From contig JAIORR010000273.1 in assembly GCA_021108055.1 (NCBI GenBank), positions 1 to 9,077 on the forward strand: a DNA stretch of 9,077 nt, written 5' to 3'. Every line of letters begins with the position of its first letter. The stretch's first letter is position 1. The stretch is from Candidatus Cloacimonadota bacterium. GTDB lineage: Bacteria; Cloacimonadota; Cloacimonadia; Cloacimonadales; TCS61. Of this stretch, positions 6,790-9,077 are shown in pieces. Under the pieces are notes generated by a model that did not search any database, had not been told where the DNA came from, and worked only from the letters and a program-made list of their open reading frames with translations. A program made the position numbers and the translations under genes.

Positions 6790-6802
6790 ATAGGGAAACT
6801 TA

Positions 6803-7678
6803 ATGAATAAAAGAATAACTCTTAAAATAGCAAAAATTAAAGATGAGATAAAAGATATAAAAACTTTTTCATTCAAATATAAACTTAATGCAAAACCCGG
6901 ACAGTTCATAATGCTTACGGATTTTGAAGGCGGCGAGAAGCCATTTTCCATTTCGGATTGTACAAAAGATGAATTTTCCATAACTATAAAAAAGATCGGT
7001 GAATTCACTTCCCGTCTTTTCCAAAAAGATGTAGGTGATCTCGTGTCCATAAGAGGGGCGTTCGGTTCCTCTTTTTTTATATCTAATGGCAAGGTTCTTC
7101 TTGTCGGGGGTGGGTATGCAGTTCCTACATTTTATTTCTTCAGTAAGATTTTATTGGAGAGTGGTGCAAACATTACGTTAATAAACGGAGCACGAACGAA
7201 GGATGAACTTTTGTTCGTGGAAAAATTTGGTAAACTTGGAATAAATCTGATTAACACAACAGACGATGGAACATTCGGAGAAAAAGGAACTTCGGTCGAT
7301 ATTGCAAGAAAGCTGCTTGTTTCCAAGCTCCAGCAAAATCAACTTGTTTCCAAGCCCCAGCTTGGAGACAATTCTCGTTTCCATCCGGCAACTGCCGGAT
7401 GGAAACGAGAGAATGTAGATAAATTCGATTTTATCTATGCATCGGGTCCCGAAATGATGATGAAAGCTTTACAGGGAGTAATTGGAGAGATCGAATACGA
7501 ATTTCTTTTTGAGCGTTATATGAAATGTGCGATCGGGATTTGTGGAAGTTGTACAGTAGATCCACTGGGAATCCGGCTTTGCGTGGAAGGTCCTGTTCTT
7601 CCTAAAAAAATTGTTGAACAGCTTACGGAATTTGGAAAATATCATCGGGATGCCAGCGGGAAAAGGATATTGTATTGA
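6803..7678 (+). CDS. pyrK: Dihydroorotate dehydrogenase electron-transfer subunit with an in-frame insertion
   Basis: PyrK carries FAD and a 2Fe-2S cluster and passes electrons from PyrD to NAD. The N-terminal ferredoxin-reductase-type FAD domain (about 1-95) contains KPGQFIML and EKPFSISD (45-52). The NAD-binding domain follows, with LLVGGGYAVP (G102-G104), TTDDGTFGEKG and ASGPEMMM (213-220). The C-terminal cluster motif has Cys242, Cys247, Cys250 and Cys260 (C-x4-C-x2-C-x9-C), all present. The protein has 291 residues, against about 255-260 in the family. The excess is explained by residues 172-204, encoded by repeats and palindromes and rich in Q, K, N and R. Without them the length would be about 258. 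The insertion falls between the helix after TTDDG and the ASGP strand, a surface loop in ferredoxin-reductase folds, so activity is probably kept. AGGG at 6792-6795 precedes the ATG by seven bases. Confidence 0.92.
   Translation: MNKRITLKIAKIKDEIKDIKTFSFKYKLNAKPGQFIMLTDFEGGEKPFSISDCTKDEFSITIKKIGEFTSRLFQKDVGDLVSIRGAFGSSFFISNGKVLLVGGGYAVPTFYFFSKILLESGANITLINGARTKDELLFVEKFGKLGINLINTTDDGTFGEKGTSVDIARKLLVSKLQQNQLVSKPQLGDNSRFHPATAGWKRENVDKFDFIYASGPEMMMKALQGVIGEIEYEFLFERYMKCAIGICGSCTVDPLGIRLCVEGPVLPKKIVEQLTEFGKYHRDASGKRILY
7316..7361. repeat. Direct repeat inside pyrK, 27-base period
   Basis: CTTGTTTCCAAGCTCCAGC at 7316-7334 recurs at 7343-7361 with a single change (T to C). The 27-base period equals nine codons, so both copies are read in the same frame, giving LVSKLQQNQ and LVSKPQLGD. 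In PyrK homologues this position is a short loop, so both copies appear to be inserted sequence. Confidence 0.85.
7344..7371. repeat. Palindromic repeat within pyrK (12-bp stem)
   Basis: TTGTTTCCAAGC (7344-7355) pairs with GCTTGGAGACAA (7360-7371) around a CCCA loop. There are twelve pairs with one G-T. It uses the second copy of the direct repeat as its left arm. The first copy at 7316 lacks the matching right arm and looks like a half element. The core CCAAGCNCCAGCTTGG resembles palindromic repeats scattered in many bacterial genomes, though I cannot search for copies. Confidence 0.8.
7373..7410. repeat. Perfect 18-bp inverted repeat within pyrK
   Basis: TCTCGTTTCCATCCGGCA (7373-7390) and its exact reverse complement (7393-7410) are separated by only two bases. 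In RNA this would be a 17-bp stem with an AACT loop. It is the strongest secondary structure in the window and is noticeably richer in GC than its surroundings. It lies wholly within codons 191-203 of pyrK and starts two bases after the preceding palindrome. Confidence 0.92.
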
Positions 7679-7680
7679 AA

Positions 7681-7722
7681 ATTGAATATTAAAAACTTGT
7701 GCGCCTTGGCGCATTGAATATT
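7681..7722. repeat. Short hairpin flanked by 10-base direct repeats after pyrK
   Basis: The hairpin TGCGCC-TT-GGCGCA (7700-7713) is bracketed by two identical copies of ATTGAATATT (7681-7690 and 7713-7722), the first three bases after the pyrK stop. AATATT within the flanks is self-complementary, so the flanks can also pair. There is no T tract. It might act as an mRNA processing or stability element, or be a small mobile-repeat remnant with duplicated ends. Confidence 0.55.
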
Positions 7723-7735
7723 TACTACAGAACAC

Positions 7736-7767
7736 GGAGGAAATGTAACTTGAACAGCTTGTTCGAG
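7736..7767 (+). promoter_or_regulatory. Orphan ribosome binding site, minimal ORF and hairpin ahead of pyrC
   Basis: A strong GGAGG at 7736-7740 is followed by ATG TAA (7743-7748), a start directly followed by a stop. Alternatively a TTG at 7750 could open a 13-codon frame ending at TGA 7789-7791, just before pyrC. CTTGAACA (7749-7756) pairs with TGTTCGAG (7760-7767), one pair being T-G, with a three-base loop. This arrangement could be a leader that influences pyrC translation or the remnant of a lost start. Nothing here proves function. Confidence 0.4.
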
Positions 7768-7803
7768 AAAAGCACAATCAAGAATGATTGAGATATGGAG
7801 AAA

Positions 7804-9077
7804 ATGAAAACATTACTAAAGAATTGCAGATTAACAAACGGGATGCACAACATCCTCATCGAAGATGACAAAATTATTTTCATCCAGAAAATTGCTATGA
7901 GTCGTAAACTTTTCAAAAAGAAACGTCGTCTCGAATCGGAAAGTGACGAGATTATCGATATTGCCGGAAATCTCATAATTCCGGGAGTTATCGATCCGCA
8001 TGTTCATGTTCGTGATCTGGAGCAAGCTGATAAAGAAGATTGGCTTTCTGCAAGCAAAGCTGCCTTGGCAGGCGGCATAACCACCATCTTCGATATGCCG
8101 AACACGCTCCCTTCTACTACAAATTTAGTTAACCTGAATTTAAAACGAAAAGCAGCAGAAAAGTCACTTATAAACTATAAATTCTATCTTGGAGCAACAC
8201 AAAATAACATTAATGAAATTGAAGAAATACTGAAAACAGATCCTTCCGATATTGCCGGTATAAAAGTTTTTCTGGCTGCTTCCAGTTCAAATGAAGTTAT
8301 AAAAGACAGGGAAACATTGAAGTCTATTTTTAAAGTTGCAAGAGATTTTGATAAAATATTGGTTGTTCATACGGAACTTCAGGAATTGCTGGACATCTGG
8401 CATAAAAGACTTCATTATAAAAACATCCTTAAACATAATGCTTTGCGAAACAGGCAATGTGCGATCAGGGGTACAAAACTTGTGCTCGATCTTGCCTATG
8501 AAGTTAGGAATAAGCTCTACATTGCTCATATCTCCACAGCAGAAGAAATTGATTTGATAAGAGCATACAAAGATTCTGCTGATATATTCTGTGAAGTTAC
8601 ACCTCATCACCTTCTATTAAACGAATCTGTTCTTAACGAAGCCGGAAATAATGGGAAGGTGAATCCGCCATTGCGGTCTGAAAAGGATAATGAAGCTCTT
8701 CGAGAAGCGGTAATAGATGGCACTATCGATATTATAGGATCAGACCACGCACCTCATAAACTTTCGGAAAAAGAGCAGGAATATTTAAAAGCACCTTCTG
8801 GTTTTCCCGGATTGGAAACAGGATTGCATCTGCTCTTGAACGAAGTAAATAAAGGAAATTTGACGATTGGAAAACTGGTTGAACTTACAAGCCGAAATCC
8901 TGCCGAAATCTTCAATCTTGAAAATCGAGGTGAAATAAAAGTTGGGAATTTTGCGGATCTGACTGTAATCGATATGAATATGAAATGGAAAATTAATGCA
9001 TCCAGATTCATTTCAAAAGCAAAATATTCTCCCTTTGACGGGATGGGAATTCAAGGAAAAGTTATTATGACTTTTGT
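7804..9077 (+). CDS. pyrC: Dihydroorotase, 3' end beyond the window
   Basis: This zinc amidohydrolase closes carbamoyl-aspartate to dihydroorotate, the substrate of PyrD/PyrK. The frame is open from ATG 7804 to the window end, 424 codons plus two bases. Since the family is about 420-450 residues, little is missing. The metal ligands are complete: His66 and His68 in DPHVHVRD, probable carboxylated Lys154 in GIKVFL, His189 in VVHTE, His242 in IAHIST and Asp314 in GSDHAPH. Substrate-binding MPNT and the typical KVNPPLRSEKDNEAL, DGTIDIIGSDHAPH and GFPGLETGLHLLL blocks are present. The usual REPG after the first histidines is replaced by RDLE. The ATG at 7804 has GGAG only three bases upstream (7797-7800). 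An in-frame ATG at 7795 is possible but lacks a binding site, and a stop at 7789 bars longer forms. Confidence 0.93.
   Translation, partial: MKTLLKNCRLTNGMHNILIEDDKIIFIQKIAMSRKLFKKKRRLESESDEIIDIAGNLIIPGVIDPHVHVRDLEQADKEDWLSASKAALAGGITTIFDMPNTLPSTTNLVNLNLKRKAAEKSLINYKFYLGATQNNINEIEEILKTDPSDIAGIKVFLAASSSNEVIKDRETLKSIFKVARDFDKILVVHTELQELLDIWHKRLHYKNILKHNALRNRQCAIRGTKLVLDLAYEVRNKLYIAHISTAEEIDLIRAYKDSADIFCEVTPHHLLLNESVLNEAGNNGKVNPPLRSEKDNEALREAVIDGTIDIIGSDHAPHKLSEKEQEYLKAPSGFPGLETGLHLLLNEVNKGNLTIGKLVELTSRNPAEIFNLENRGEIKVGNFADLTVIDMNMKWKINASRFISKAKYSPFDGMGIQGKVIMTF

Noticed and set aside
7752..7764. GAACAGCTTGTTC as an SOS (LexA) operator.
   Set aside because: The half sites are separated by five bases, not the four of the Gram-positive box, and the flanking gene is not a DNA repair gene.

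Overview
This is an AT-rich bacterial window with compact, operon-like gene packing and GGAG/AGGAGG-type ribosome binding sites. Two core-metabolism clusters are separated by a convergent/divergent gap. The proteins are housekeeping types. The combination of long-form HPF, HPr kinase, HPr and enzyme I with no sugar-specific EII gene nearby, plus an NAD-linked PyrD/PyrK pair, suits an anaerobic, non-Firmicute bacterium of the Cloacimonadota/FCB kind. That assignment is an inference from style and gene content, with no marker-gene proof.

Left part (27-4763, + strand): hpf (ribosome hibernation), hprK (HPr kinase/phosphorylase), ptsH (HPr with both His15 and Ser46), ptsI (enzyme I, start overlapping the ptsH stop by one base) and metK (S-adenosylmethionine synthetase). 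HPr, EI and HprK form a phospho-signalling set that reads PEP and energy state. No EII transporter component is visible, so a regulatory role is as likely as sugar uptake. A short hairpin overlaps the metK stop codon. The gap to the next gene (4764-4942) holds two diverged copies of a hairpin-forming repeat and a third stem-loop.

Middle: a 206-residue HEAT/ARM-like helical repeat protein on the minus strand (4943-5563) with a plausible promoter of its own. A very AT-rich 280-base divergent intergenic region follows.

Right part (5844 to the window end, + strand): pyrD, pyrK and pyrC (cut off by the window end). They encode dihydroorotate dehydrogenase 1B, its FAD/2Fe-2S electron-transfer subunit and dihydroorotase, the middle steps of pyrimidine synthesis. 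The spacers contain hairpins and ribosome binding sites with no proper gene behind them.

The most unusual feature lies inside pyrK. About 99 bases (7316-7414) form an in-frame insertion made of a 27-base-period direct repeat, a 12-bp hairpin and an abutting perfect 18-bp inverted repeat. It adds about 33 residues to an otherwise normal PyrK, in the loop before the conserved ASGP strand. It looks like a palindromic repeat element that has been domesticated within a coding gene, comparable in principle to the palindromic elements of Rickettsia. I see no defence system, mobile-element transposase, CRISPR array, tRNA or rRNA here.
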